Below, in pieces: positions 25,973 through 34,033 of a DNA stretch of 64,000 bases (positions are counted from its first letter, which is position 1; every line of letters begins with the position of its first letter). The stretch lies in assembly GCF_016785095.1 (NCBI RefSeq), contig NZ_JAEKJB010000010.1, positions 353,960 to 417,959 of the forward strand. Direction: 5' to 3'. Under the pieces are notes generated by a model. That model made no database searches. It was not told the DNA's origin and worked only from the letters and a program-made list of their open reading frames with translations. Origin of the DNA: Alloalcanivorax marinus. Its GTDB lineage: Bacteria; Pseudomonadota; Gammaproteobacteria; Pseudomonadales; Alcanivoracaceae. The position numbers and the translations under genes are program-made.

Positions 25973-28369
25973 TTATTTACTCGGTGAAAAAGCCGCCGGT
26001 TCCACCGGTGGTACGGACTCGGCGTTTTTCTTCGGCGGATCGAAAATGAAAGCGGGCTTGAGAATGCGCACCAGCGACGGCATCACCAGCAGCGAGGTGA
26101 AGGCGGACACCAGCAGCCAGAGGCCGATCAGCATCCCCATCTCGGCCTGGAAACGCAGCGACGAAGCAGCCCACAGCAGCACCCCGGCGGCCAGCGTCAC
26201 CGAAGTGAGCAGCACGCCCCGGCCGGCGGAAAACAGCGCCTGCCGGATGGCGTCCCGGGGGTCCGCGTCCGGGTACTTCTCCAGGTATTCCTTGATCGAA
26301 TCGACGATATAGAAGGCGTAATCCACGCCCAGGCCGATGCCCAGGGCCACCACCGGCAAGGTGCTGATGCTCATGCCGATGCCCTGCCAGGCCATGAACG
26401 CGAAGGTGACCACGTTGGAAATCAGCACCGGAACGATGAAGAACACACCACTGGCTGAAGAGCGGTACACCAGCAGGCAGGACACGATCACCACCAGCAG
26501 CGCCAGGGCGATGGCCTCGATTTGATCGGACAGCAGCACTTCGTTGATCGCCGCCGTGATGCCCATGGAGCCCCCGGCCATGCGAATCTGGAAGCCGTCC
26601 AGCGGGTTCTCGTCGATAAAGCGGCGGATCTGGAAGATCGCCTGGCGCAGGGTGTCGCCGCGCCGGTCGCGCAGCATCAGCAGCACCGAACCGTTCTGGA
26701 ACAGGGGGTCGGCGAACTGGGCAAGGTCGTCCGGCGCCGCGCCCTGCATGTAGAAGCTGATCAGCTCGCCGTTCTCGATCTGCGAGGCGCCCAGTTCCCG
26801 GTAGCGCGGGTTGCCTTCGTAAAGGTTGCGGCGCACGTCCACCACGATGTCGGCCAGGGACACACTGCCGCCCACCTGGGGCAGCCGCTCCATGCGGCGC
26901 TGGAAACGCTGCATCCAGTCCAGGGCGTCCACCCGCTTGAGCGCGTCGGTGCGGTCGCCTTCCAGTACCACGAACATCTGCTCGGTGCCCGGATAGCGCT
27001 GGTTGATCAGGGCGCTGTCCTGATTGAAGCTCGCTTGCGGCCACAGGATCGGCGAGCCGGGGGCGGCGTCGCCGATGGTCAGGTCGGTGGCCTTGGCCAT
27101 CAGCAGGCCCACCAGCACCAGGGTCACCGGCAGCACCAGATAGGCGCCGCGTCCGGCGGCCAGCCGGTAGGCCACGGTCAGCACCGCGTCGAGCAGGAAA
27201 CGCAGGTTCAACGGATGGGCGTAACGCAGCGGCGCCTTCACCCAGCTCAGCAATACCGGGGTCAGCACCACCGCCGAGAACATGATAGTCATCACCCAGA
27301 GAGCGCCGATGATGGAAACTTTCTGTAGCAGCGGGATCGGCGTGAGCAGCACGCAGAGGATGGCGCCGGCGTCGGAAATCAGCCCCAGCAGGCCGGGCCG
27401 GAACAGTTCCTTCATGGTGGCTTCCGCCGCCGCCCGGGGCTGCAGACCATCGCCGTCGCAAAGGTCATCGAAACGGGTGATCAGCTGCACCGAATGACTG
27501 AAGCAGCGGGCGGTGATGATGAACGCCACCACGATCACCAGCGGGTCGAAGTTAAAGCCCAGCATCACGCCGATGGCCAGCGCCCAGATCGCCGACACCG
27601 TGCCGCTGACCAGCGGCAGCAAGGCACCGCGCCAGGTGCGATTGAGCAGAAACAGAGCCAGCAGCATGGCACCCAGGGACAGCAGCGCGATCACCACGGT
27701 CTCGTCCAGGTAATGGTCCACCCAGCCGTACAGAATCGGCTCACCCACCAGGTGATAGGAGACCTGGTCCGGGATCGGGGAAGCGTCGAAGATGGCGTTG
27801 ATCTGCGGAAAGATTTTTCCGTAGTCCACCTTCTGATCGTAGAAATCCACCTGGATCAGCGCCGATTGCAGATCGCGGTCCACGTAGATGCCGTACACCA
27901 GCGGGTTGTTGATCACCGCCTCGCGCAGGGTGCGGATGCCGGCGGCGTCCGCGGGCACGTCCGGCCACATCAGGGGCACGCTTTCGATGCCCATGGAGGA
28001 GGCGTTCACGGATTTCAGCTTGCGTGAAGCCAGCGACACGATCTGGAACGGGTTGACCCCGCTGACCTTGGCCAGCTCCCGGGTGACGCGCTGGATCTCG
28101 GCGAGCATCGGCGGCGTGAAAATCTCGCCCTGCTCGCTTTTCACCACGATGGTGACCTTGTTACTGCCGCCGAAGGTTTCCTTGTACTGCTCGTGGACCT
28201 CCACGTAGGGATGGCCCTTGGGCACCATGTCACTGAACACGGTGCGCACGTCGATGCGCAACAGCACCAGCGACATCAGAAAAGTGATCCCCAGAATCAA
28301 CGCCACCACCAGGCGGCGATGCCGGATGCACAGCTCGGACAGGCCGATGGCGAAACGGCTCATTGACAT
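25973..28369 (-). CDS. RND superfamily (MMPL/HpnN-like) transporter
   Basis: A 798-residue inner-membrane protein with the RND duplication. Helix 1 (about 20-40) is followed by a periplasmic loop (FSDMVPKGHPYVEVHEQYKE), helices 2-6 in the middle (VVIALLSLGAMLLALFLLNR, SGTVSAIWALAIGVMLGF) and a second half with the same pattern, ending in VTLAAGVLLWAASSLRFQAEMG. LGIGLGVDYAFYIVDSIKEY carries the acidic residue expected in helix 10 for proton coupling. With YCF48-like, DUF1302 and DUF1329 partners it belongs to a class of predicted hydrophobic-compound or lipid transporters. Start ATG overlaps the previous stop (TAATG) with a GAGGAG site. Confidence 0.9.
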   Translation of the reverse strand: MSMSRFAIGLSELCIRHRRLVVALILGITFLMSLVLLRIDVRTVFSDMVPKGHPYVEVHEQYKETFGGSNKVTIVVKSEQGEIFTPPMLAEIQRVTRELAKVSGVNPFQIVSLASRKLKSVNASSMGIESVPLMWPDVPADAAGIRTLREAVINNPLVYGIYVDRDLQSALIQVDFYDQKVDYGKIFPQINAIFDASPIPDQVSYHLVGEPILYGWVDHYLDETVVIALLSLGAMLLALFLLNRTWRGALLPLVSGTVSAIWALAIGVMLGFNFDPLVIVVAFIITARCFSHSVQLITRFDDLCDGDGLQPRAAAEATMKELFRPGLLGLISDAGAILCVLLTPIPLLQKVSIIGALWVMTIMFSAVVLTPVLLSWVKAPLRYAHPLNLRFLLDAVLTVAYRLAAGRGAYLVLPVTLVLVGLLMAKATDLTIGDAAPGSPILWPQASFNQDSALINQRYPGTEQMFVVLEGDRTDALKRVDALDWMQRFQRRMERLPQVGGSVSLADIVVDVRRNLYEGNPRYRELGASQIENGELISFYMQGAAPDDLAQFADPLFQNGSVLLMLRDRRGDTLRQAIFQIRRFIDENPLDGFQIRMAGGSMGITAAINEVLLSDQIEAIALALLVVIVSCLLVYRSSASGVFFIVPVLISNVVTFAFMAWQGIGMSISTLPVVALGIGLGVDYAFYIVDSIKEYLEKYPDADPRDAIRQALFSAGRGVLLTSVTLAAGVLLWAASSLRFQAEMGMLIGLWLLVSAFTSLLVMPSLVRILKPAFIFDPPKKNAESVPPVEPAAFSPSK

Positions 28370-29340
28370 TATTCTTTCTCCTCTGCCGGCCAGGCGGTCC
28401 ATTGCCCCTGATGCACACGCCCCAGATCCTCGCCGGTCACCACCAGCCCGTTGGCGGTGGGCAGCGCCCGCGTGTGGTAGCCATTGCTGAAGCCGCGCGC
28501 CGTCAGCGGCGACCAGTGACGGCCCTGCTCGGAGGTCAGCAGCACGCCACCGGCGCCCACCGCCAGCCAGTGCTGGCCGTCGTGGGCCACGTCGTAAAGG
28601 TGCTCATGGGTGCCACTGTCCACGGCCCGCCAGGACACGCCGGTGTCGTCACTGAGATAGACGCGGCCCTGGTTGCCCACCGCCACGCCGGTGGGGCCAT
28701 GGAAAGCGATGGCCTGCAGGCTCTCGCCCTGCAATTCCTGGCGTTGCCAGGTGCGGCCCTGATCGGATGAATGGAACAGATTGCCGAACTCGGCGGCGAT
28801 CCAGAGGCCGCCGTCGTCGGCCCGGGTGATGTCGTTGAGCGCCACGTCGGTGTCCAGGCTCAGCGCCTGCCAGTCACCGGCGCCGTCGCCGCGGAAAATG
28901 GCGCCCATCTCACCGGTGATCCAGAAGGCGCCATTGAGATGGCTAACGGCGATCAGCTTGCCGGCGTAATCGGAGACCGGCAGTTGCAGGGCGGACCAGC
29001 CCTGACCGGCGTCGGTGAACAACCAGCCCTGGTTGCCCACCGCCACCACCCGGCCGTCGCCCTCGGCGATGCCTTGCAGATTGACCGGTTGCTCGAACGC
29101 CCGTCGCGCCCAATGGCCGTCGGCGTCCCGGTGCAGTACGGTTCCCGCGTTCCCGGCGAACCAGAGGGCGCCGTTCCCGTCGCCGGCCACATCAAGGAAG
29201 TGATCGCGGGGTTCCACCAGCGGCTGCGGCAACGGCAGCGGCTCCACGGTGGGCTGAACGAACGCCGCCGCGTAGCCCAGGCCGGCGACAATGGCCCAGG
29301 GCGCGATACGCGCCACCCAGCCCAGCAGCTTACTGATCAT
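28369..29340 (-). CDS. YCF48-like beta-propeller protein
   Basis: A 323-residue protein with one N-terminal membrane helix or uncleaved signal (about 8-30, IAPWAIVAGLGYAAAF). Blades follow in a repeated pattern: GNAGTVLHRD, GNQGWLFTDAGQGW, GEMGAIFRGDG, AEFGNLFHSSDQGRTW, GNQGRVYLSDDTGVSW and GAGGVLLTSEQGRHW. This is the YCF48/BNR-like propeller commonly encoded next to RND and DUF1302/DUF1329 genes, probably a periplasmic accessory of the transporter. It starts 10 bases inside the upstream lyase gene, so translation is coupled. Confidence 0.85.
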   Translation of the reverse strand: MISKLLGWVARIAPWAIVAGLGYAAAFVQPTVEPLPLPQPLVEPRDHFLDVAGDGNGALWFAGNAGTVLHRDADGHWARRAFEQPVNLQGIAEGDGRVVAVGNQGWLFTDAGQGWSALQLPVSDYAGKLIAVSHLNGAFWITGEMGAIFRGDGAGDWQALSLDTDVALNDITRADDGGLWIAAEFGNLFHSSDQGRTWQRQELQGESLQAIAFHGPTGVAVGNQGRVYLSDDTGVSWRAVDSGTHEHLYDVAHDGQHWLAVGAGGVLLTSEQGRHWSPLTARGFSNGYHTRALPTANGLVVTGEDLGRVHQGQWTAWPAEEKE

Positions 29341-30253
29341 CGCCCTGCCCTCCCCGGGTGTTGCCGTACTGCCGGCTCAACCAGCGGAACGACTTGCCGC
29401 CCAGGGCGGTGCCGGTGAGGCGCTCCGCCTCGTGGACCACCGGCACCAGATCGAGCGGATCAATACCGGTGTCCAGCCCCATGCTTTGCAGCATCAGCGC
29501 CACGTCCTCGGTGGCCACGTTGCCACTGGCGCCGGGGGAAAACGGGCAGCCGCCCAGGCCACCGATGGAAGCGTCGAATTCGCGCACACCGGCCAGTACC
29601 GCGGCGTGGATATTGGCCAGGGCCATGCCCCGGGTGTCGTGGAAATGGCACGACACCCGCGCCACGTCCACGTGCTCAAGCAAGCGCTCCAGCACCGCGT
29701 CCACCTTGGCCGGGTCGGCGGCGCCGATGGTATCGGCGACGATCACCTTGCCGGCACCGGCGCCACGCATGAGCGCGCCGTAGCGGGCCACCACCTCCGG
29801 CTCCACCGGGCCCTCGAAGGGGCACTCGAAGGCCACCGCCAGATAGGCCTGGGCGTTAACGCCGTCGCCGGCGGCGCGGGCCACGATCTGCTCGCAGACC
29901 TCGGCGGTGCGCGCCAGGGACATGTTGATGTTCTTCTGGTTCATGGTCTCGGTGACCGAGAGCACCACGTTGACGGTGCGAGCGCCGGCCGCCACCGCCC
30001 GCTCGTAGCCCTTCATATTGGGCACCAGGGCGGCATACTGAATACGCTCCGGCGACGGCAGCCGCGGGAACAGCACTTCGGTACCAGCCATCTGCGGCAC
30101 CGCCTTGGGCGACACGAAACTGCCGGCTTCCATGAAACGCAGGCCGGCGCCGGCCAGCGCTTCCGCCAGAGCCAGCCGTTCATCCACGGTCAGGGTCTTG
30201 CCCTGGCTCTGCAGGCCGTCGCGCAGCCCCACTTCGTTGATACGGATATCCAT
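29330..30253 (-). CDS. HMG-CoA lyase family enzyme (possibly citramalyl-CoA lyase)
   Basis: A 307-residue TIM-barrel lyase. Catalytic motifs are all present: NEVGLRDGLQ at 6-15 (Arg-Asp), EAGSFVSP, SCHFHDTRGMA (metal-binding His pair) and the signature GGLGGCPFSPGASGNVATED with the catalytic Cys. The known reaction is cleavage of HMG-CoA to acetoacetate and acetyl-CoA in leucine degradation. A close homologue in Chloroflexus cleaves (R)-citramalyl-CoA to pyruvate and acetyl-CoA and is paired with a class III CoA-transferase, exactly as here. With LeuCD in the operon the citramalyl-CoA reading is attractive but unproven. Confidence 0.88.
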   Translation of the reverse strand: MDIRINEVGLRDGLQSQGKTLTVDERLALAEALAGAGLRFMEAGSFVSPKAVPQMAGTEVLFPRLPSPERIQYAALVPNMKGYERAVAAGARTVNVVLSVTETMNQKNINMSLARTAEVCEQIVARAAGDGVNAQAYLAVAFECPFEGPVEPEVVARYGALMRGAGAGKVIVADTIGAADPAKVDAVLERLLEHVDVARVSCHFHDTRGMALANIHAAVLAGVREFDASIGGLGGCPFSPGASGNVATEDVALMLQSMGLDTGIDPLDLVPVVHEAERLTGTALGGKSFRWLSRQYGNTRGGQGDDQ

Positions 30254-30262
30254 GGTCGCCTC

Positions 30263-31459
30263 CTAGCCGATCACGCCCTGGGTCATGAGCTCCTCGACCT
30301 GCGACTCGCTGTAGCCGAGCGCGCGCAGAACCTCACGGGTGTGTTGGCCAAGACCGGGCGGGGTGGTGAAGGCTTCCTCGGAATCCACCGACAGCTTGAT
30401 CGGATTACCCGGCGCCTTGACCGCGCCGCCGTCGCTCTGCGGGATATCCACCACCATGTTGCGGAACAACACCTGGGGATCACTGAGCGCTTCGGAAAAT
30501 TTGTTCACTGGCGCGCAGGGGATGCGCGCGCTGGACAGCAGATCCACCCAATGGGCGGTGGTGTTGGTGACCAGCAGTTCCTTGAGGATGCCGTTGATCC
30601 TGTCCTTGTCGGCGAAGCGTCCCGGCTGGGTTTTGTACTTGGGATCGCGCAGCGCTTCGATGTCCAGCAGCGCCACCAGGTTGTCCCAGAAGCTGTCGAA
30701 GATCACCGCGATGATCACGAAGCCGTCGCTGGTGGGAAAGGCATCGTAGGGCACGTGCACGAAGTGGGAATTGCCGATCGGCTTGGGGTCGTCGCCGCTC
30801 AGGAAATACATGGTGGCCATGTAGTTGAGCATGGAGATCTGGCAATCCAGCATGGAAATATCCACGTGCTGCCCGTAGCCCCGTTTTTCCCGCGCATGCA
30901 GCGCCGACAGCACGCCCATCACCGCGAACATGCCGCCGCCCAGATCGCCGATGGGAATACCGGCTCGGGCCGGGTGATCCTGGTCGTGGCCGGTGATCGA
31001 CATGCCTCCGCCGATGCCCTGCACCACCTGATCGAAGGCGGGTCGCTGAAAGTTGGGCCCGGCCTGGCCGAAGCCGGTGACCGAGCAGGTGATGATGCGC
31101 GGATTGATTCGGGAAAGATGCTCGAAATCGATCTTCAACTTGGCGGGCACACCGGCGGAAAAGTTGTCCAGCACGATGTCCGCGTCCTTCACCAGGTCGT
31201 AGAAGACCTTAAGCCCCGCCTCGCTTTTCAGGTCGATGCAAACGCTTTTCTTGTTGCGGTTCAGGGTCAGAAAGTAAGCGCCCTGGCCGCCGTAGGAATT
31301 GTTCGGATCCTTGGCAAGCAGGCTGCGGGTGCCCTCGCCTTTCAAAGGCTCGACCTTGACGGAATCCGCGCCGAGGTCGGCCAGAATCATGCCGGCGTAA
31401 GGGCCGGAAAGCATGTGCGTCAGATCGAGAATCCGGACGCCTTCGAGTGGTTTTGTCAT
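30263..31459 (-). CDS. CaiB/BaiF (class III) CoA-transferase
   Basis: A 398-residue family III CoA-transferase, which moves CoA between carboxylates through an aspartyl-CoA anhydride. Family features: MTKPLEGVRILDLTHMLSGP at the N-terminus, RNKKSVCIDLKSEAGLKVFYDLVKDADIVLDNF, and PAFDQVVQG containing the catalytic Asp. Succinyl-CoA:citramalate CoA-transferase is one member that works with an HMG-CoA-lyase-type enzyme. It is the first gene of the 13-gene operon. The start at 31459 was chosen because the sigma-54 promoter (31505-31521) would initiate near 31495; the in-frame codons at 31504 and 31513 lie upstream of that. Confidence 0.9.
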   Translation of the reverse strand: MTKPLEGVRILDLTHMLSGPYAGMILADLGADSVKVEPLKGEGTRSLLAKDPNNSYGGQGAYFLTLNRNKKSVCIDLKSEAGLKVFYDLVKDADIVLDNFSAGVPAKLKIDFEHLSRINPRIITCSVTGFGQAGPNFQRPAFDQVVQGIGGGMSITGHDQDHPARAGIPIGDLGGGMFAVMGVLSALHAREKRGYGQHVDISMLDCQISMLNYMATMYFLSGDDPKPIGNSHFVHVPYDAFPTSDGFVIIAVIFDSFWDNLVALLDIEALRDPKYKTQPGRFADKDRINGILKELLVTNTTAHWVDLLSSARIPCAPVNKFSEALSDPQVLFRNMVVDIPQSDGGAVKAPGNPIKLSVDSEEAFTTPPGLGQHTREVLRALGYSESQVEELMTQGVIG

Positions 31460-31504
31460 AGGTTGTTCGCACGTTGTGTTTGTTGAAGGGTCGCCACTCC
31501 CCAT

Positions 31505-31521
31505 CGCAAACACGGTGCCAA
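31505..31521 (-). promoter_or_regulatory. Sigma-54 (-24/-12) promoter of the 13-gene catabolic operon
   Basis: On the minus strand TTGGCACC-GTGT-TTGC has GG (31519-31518) and GC (31507-31506) exactly 10 bases apart and the consensus TTGGCAC at -24. Transcription would start near 31495 and run through the CoA-transferase gene to the activator at 14062, with no gap longer than 45 bases between genes. Confidence 0.88.
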
Positions 31522-31621
31522 CTTTTTTGTTTGCCTCCGCTTTTGAATTAGTCGTTTGTTTTTAAAGTCTTTTTTACATTGGCATCGAAATACGGACCGG
31601 TTCACTTGCGAAGCCCGGGTC

Positions 31622-31722
31622 TTTCACCTGGAAATCCCGGCCTTTCAGCCTGAAAGGCCACATCGCGCTTCTGTCTCACAGGACGAGTCGGCCGCCGCCC
31701 GACCGGTTCCTTCAATCTGAAA
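31622..31722. promoter_or_regulatory. Three palindromic activator sites shared by divergent sigma-54 promoters
   Basis: Sites: A, TTTCA-CCT-GGAAA (31622-31634); B, TTTCA-GCC-TGAAA (31643-31655), which is the core of a perfect 21-bp palindrome at 31639-31659 with half-site GGCCTTTCAG; C, CTTCA-ATC-TGAAA (31710-31722). A and B are 21 bases apart, two helical turns. Their centres fall about 130-220 bases upstream of both divergent sigma-54 start points, the usual distance for enhancer sites. The rest of the 464-base intergenic region is AT-rich beside the minus-strand promoter (31520-31585) and shows no gene. Confidence 0.7.
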
Positions 31723-31819
31723 GCCCACCGCTCGCGATGAAACGAAAGGCGCGCGGGCGAAAACGCCGACCGCCGGCAAAAGCGTTCGCGATTCAGTCAG
31801 TTATGGAACTCAGCCCGGT

Positions 31820-31835
31820 TTGGCATGTGTCTTGC
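31820..31835 (+). promoter_or_regulatory. Sigma-54 (-24/-12) promoter of the OYE-type flavoprotein pair
   Basis: TTGGCATG-TGTC-TTGC with GG (31822-31823) and GC (31834-31835) 10 bases apart. The predicted start is near 31846, about 78 bases before the ATG at 31924, which has an AGGAAGG ribosome-binding site. Confidence 0.88.
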
Positions 31836-31923
31836 CCTTTTATCGGCCGAGGGCACCGTGCGTGATCGTCGCGGTGCCGATAGAGGCAAGCGCCAATAAC
31901 AGTAAGAAAAGGAAGGATCACCG

Positions 31924-34020
31924 ATGACCGACTCCCACACCTATTCCCATCTGCTCAGCCCGCTGAAGATCGGCAACGTGACGGTACGCAACCGTCTGAT
32001 GCAAACCGCCCACGCCAAGGGTTTCCATGCCGGCAACGGCCTGACCAACGACCGCGATATCTATTACCAGGCGGAGCGCGCCAAGGGCGGCATCGGTTTG
32101 ATCGTCACCGGCGCACGCCATACCCACCCCCATTCCACCGGGCCCGGGCGCACCCTGGCACGTGGTAACCGCGAGGCCATCATCGAGCGGGACCGGGAAA
32201 TGTGCCGGGCGGTGCAGGCCCACGGCGGCCGCATCGTGGCGCAGCTGATTCACTTCGGCCCCCAGGGCCGTAGCGGCGCCCTGGACGACTACCGGGTGCT
32301 GTGGGCGCCGTCCACCATGAAGTCGCCGGCCTACAATGAATGGGCCAAGGAAATGACCAAGGCGGAAATGGACGAGGTGTCGGAGCACTTCGCGCTCACC
32401 GCCCGTTACTCCAAGGAAGCCGGGTTTGACGGCGTGGAGCTGCATTACTCCCACGGCTATCTGCACCAGCAGTTCCTGTCGTTCGTCTACAACAAACGCA
32501 CCGACGAGTACGGCGGCAGCCTGGAAAACATCGTGCGCTTTCCCATCGAAACCCTGCAGCGCGTGCGCGACGAGGTGGGCCCGGACTTCATGATCGGCAT
32601 CCGCGTGTCCATGGATGAGTGCACCGTGGACGGTATGCACGCCGACCAGGCCATCGAGATGACCCGCCTGATGGTGCGCACCGGCCTGGTGGACTATGTG
32701 AGCGCCACCGCCGGCACCTACGCCGCCCACGCGGACCAGATTCCGCCGGGGGACTATCCGGAGAACTGGCTGGTGAAGGACGGCGCGCGCCTGCGCCGGG
32801 CGATCCGCGAGGAGGCGGACATTCCCATGTTCATCGTCGGCCATATCGTCGATCCCAAGGAAGCGGATGACCTGGTGGCCCACGGCGCCGCCGACATGGT
32901 GGCGATGACCCGCACCCAGATCGCCGACCCGGAATTCGCCAACAAACTGCGCGACGGCCGCGAAGACGAGATCAACCACTGCATCCGTTGCAATCAGGCC
33001 TGCATCGCACGGCTGATGGTGGGCAACGCCATCTCCTGCGTGGTCAATCCGGCCGCCGGCCGCGAACGCCGTTTCGGCGCCCACACGCTGACGCCGACGG
33101 CGGGCCCCGCCCACTGGCTGGTGATCGGCGGCGGCCCCGCCGGCATGAAAGCGGCCCTGGTGCTGCGCCAGCGCGGCCACCGGGTGACCCTGGTCGAAGC
33201 CGGCGAGCGCCTGGGCGGCCAGCTCAATCTGGCCGCGCGGCTGCCGCGCCGCGAGAAATTCGGCTTTCTGCCCCGCGATCTGGAGCGCCAGCTGCGCAAG
33301 GCTGGCGTGGACATCCAGCTCAATACCCGCCTGGACGCGGACCAGGTAGCCGCGTTCGGCGCCGACGGCGTGATCGTGGCCACCGGCTCGCGGCCGCTGA
33401 AAACCGGCTTCACCTCCACCCGGCCAGCGGTGGACCGGGTGCCGGGTATGGATCAGGACAATGTGCTGAGCGTGGTGGAGGTGCTGGAGAACCCGGAGGC
33501 AGTGGGTCGCCGGGTGGTGCTGTTCGACGAGGACGGTGGCCGCTACGCCCTGGGTACCGCCGAGTTCCTGCTCGACCGGGGCCACCAGGTGCATCTGGTC
33601 AGCCGCTTCAACGCGCTCTCGCCCAATCTGGCGCTGACCCTGGATCTGCCGGTGAACTACCGGCACGTGTTCGAGAAAGGGCTGGAATACACCATCAACA
33701 GCTGGGTGCGTTCCGTGGACGGCCAGCGGGCGCACCTGTTCAACCTGTTCACCGACCGAAACAGCCAGACGCTGGAAGCGGACAGCTTCGTGATCGCCGC
33801 CGGCCACGCCGCCGAGAACAGGCTTTACCGTTCACTGGAAGGACGCGTGAGAAACCTGCACTGCATCGGCGACGCCCTGCTGCCCCGCCCGCTCCAGGAT
33901 GTGATCTACGAAGGCATGCTGGCCGGCCGGGAGATGCTCGACGACCCGGACCGCTTTATCGAACAGGGCGAGCTGGAGAGCTTCGATCACGACTGGCGCG
34001 AAACCCTCGGTGCCGAATAG
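31924..34020 (+). CDS. Old-yellow-enzyme-type iron-sulfur flavoprotein (2,4-dienoyl-CoA reductase/TMADH family) 1
   Basis: A 698-residue three-part enzyme. An FMN-binding TIM barrel (about 1-340) contains the OYE signature HGYLHQQFLS and NKRTDEYGGSLEN. A [4Fe-4S] site follows with Cys353, 356, 360 and 372 (CX2CX3CX11C), then an FAD/NAD(P)H half starting with VIGGGPAGMKAAL. This is the layout of 2,4-dienoyl-CoA reductase, trimethylamine dehydrogenase and N-methyl amino-acid demethylases. It may reduce an activated C=C bond or oxidatively demethylate an amine; the sequence does not settle which. First gene of a two-gene operon with a sigma-54 promoter. Confidence 0.87.
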   Translation: MTDSHTYSHLLSPLKIGNVTVRNRLMQTAHAKGFHAGNGLTNDRDIYYQAERAKGGIGLIVTGARHTHPHSTGPGRTLARGNREAIIERDREMCRAVQAHGGRIVAQLIHFGPQGRSGALDDYRVLWAPSTMKSPAYNEWAKEMTKAEMDEVSEHFALTARYSKEAGFDGVELHYSHGYLHQQFLSFVYNKRTDEYGGSLENIVRFPIETLQRVRDEVGPDFMIGIRVSMDECTVDGMHADQAIEMTRLMVRTGLVDYVSATAGTYAAHADQIPPGDYPENWLVKDGARLRRAIREEADIPMFIVGHIVDPKEADDLVAHGAADMVAMTRTQIADPEFANKLRDGREDEINHCIRCNQACIARLMVGNAISCVVNPAAGRERRFGAHTLTPTAGPAHWLVIGGGPAGMKAALVLRQRGHRVTLVEAGERLGGQLNLAARLPRREKFGFLPRDLERQLRKAGVDIQLNTRLDADQVAAFGADGVIVATGSRPLKTGFTSTRPAVDRVPGMDQDNVLSVVEVLENPEAVGRRVVLFDEDGGRYALGTAEFLLDRGHQVHLVSRFNALSPNLALTLDLPVNYRHVFEKGLEYTINSWVRSVDGQRAHLFNLFTDRNSQTLEADSFVIAAGHAAENRLYRSLEGRVRNLHCIGDALLPRPLQDVIYEGMLAGREMLDDPDRFIEQGELESFDHDWRETLGAE

Positions 34021-34033
34021 GGAGGAACTCACC

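Noticed and set aside
31918..33807. Open frame of 629 codons on the minus strand
   Set aside because: Antisense to the first OYE-type flavoprotein, whose FMN, FeS and FAD motifs are intact.
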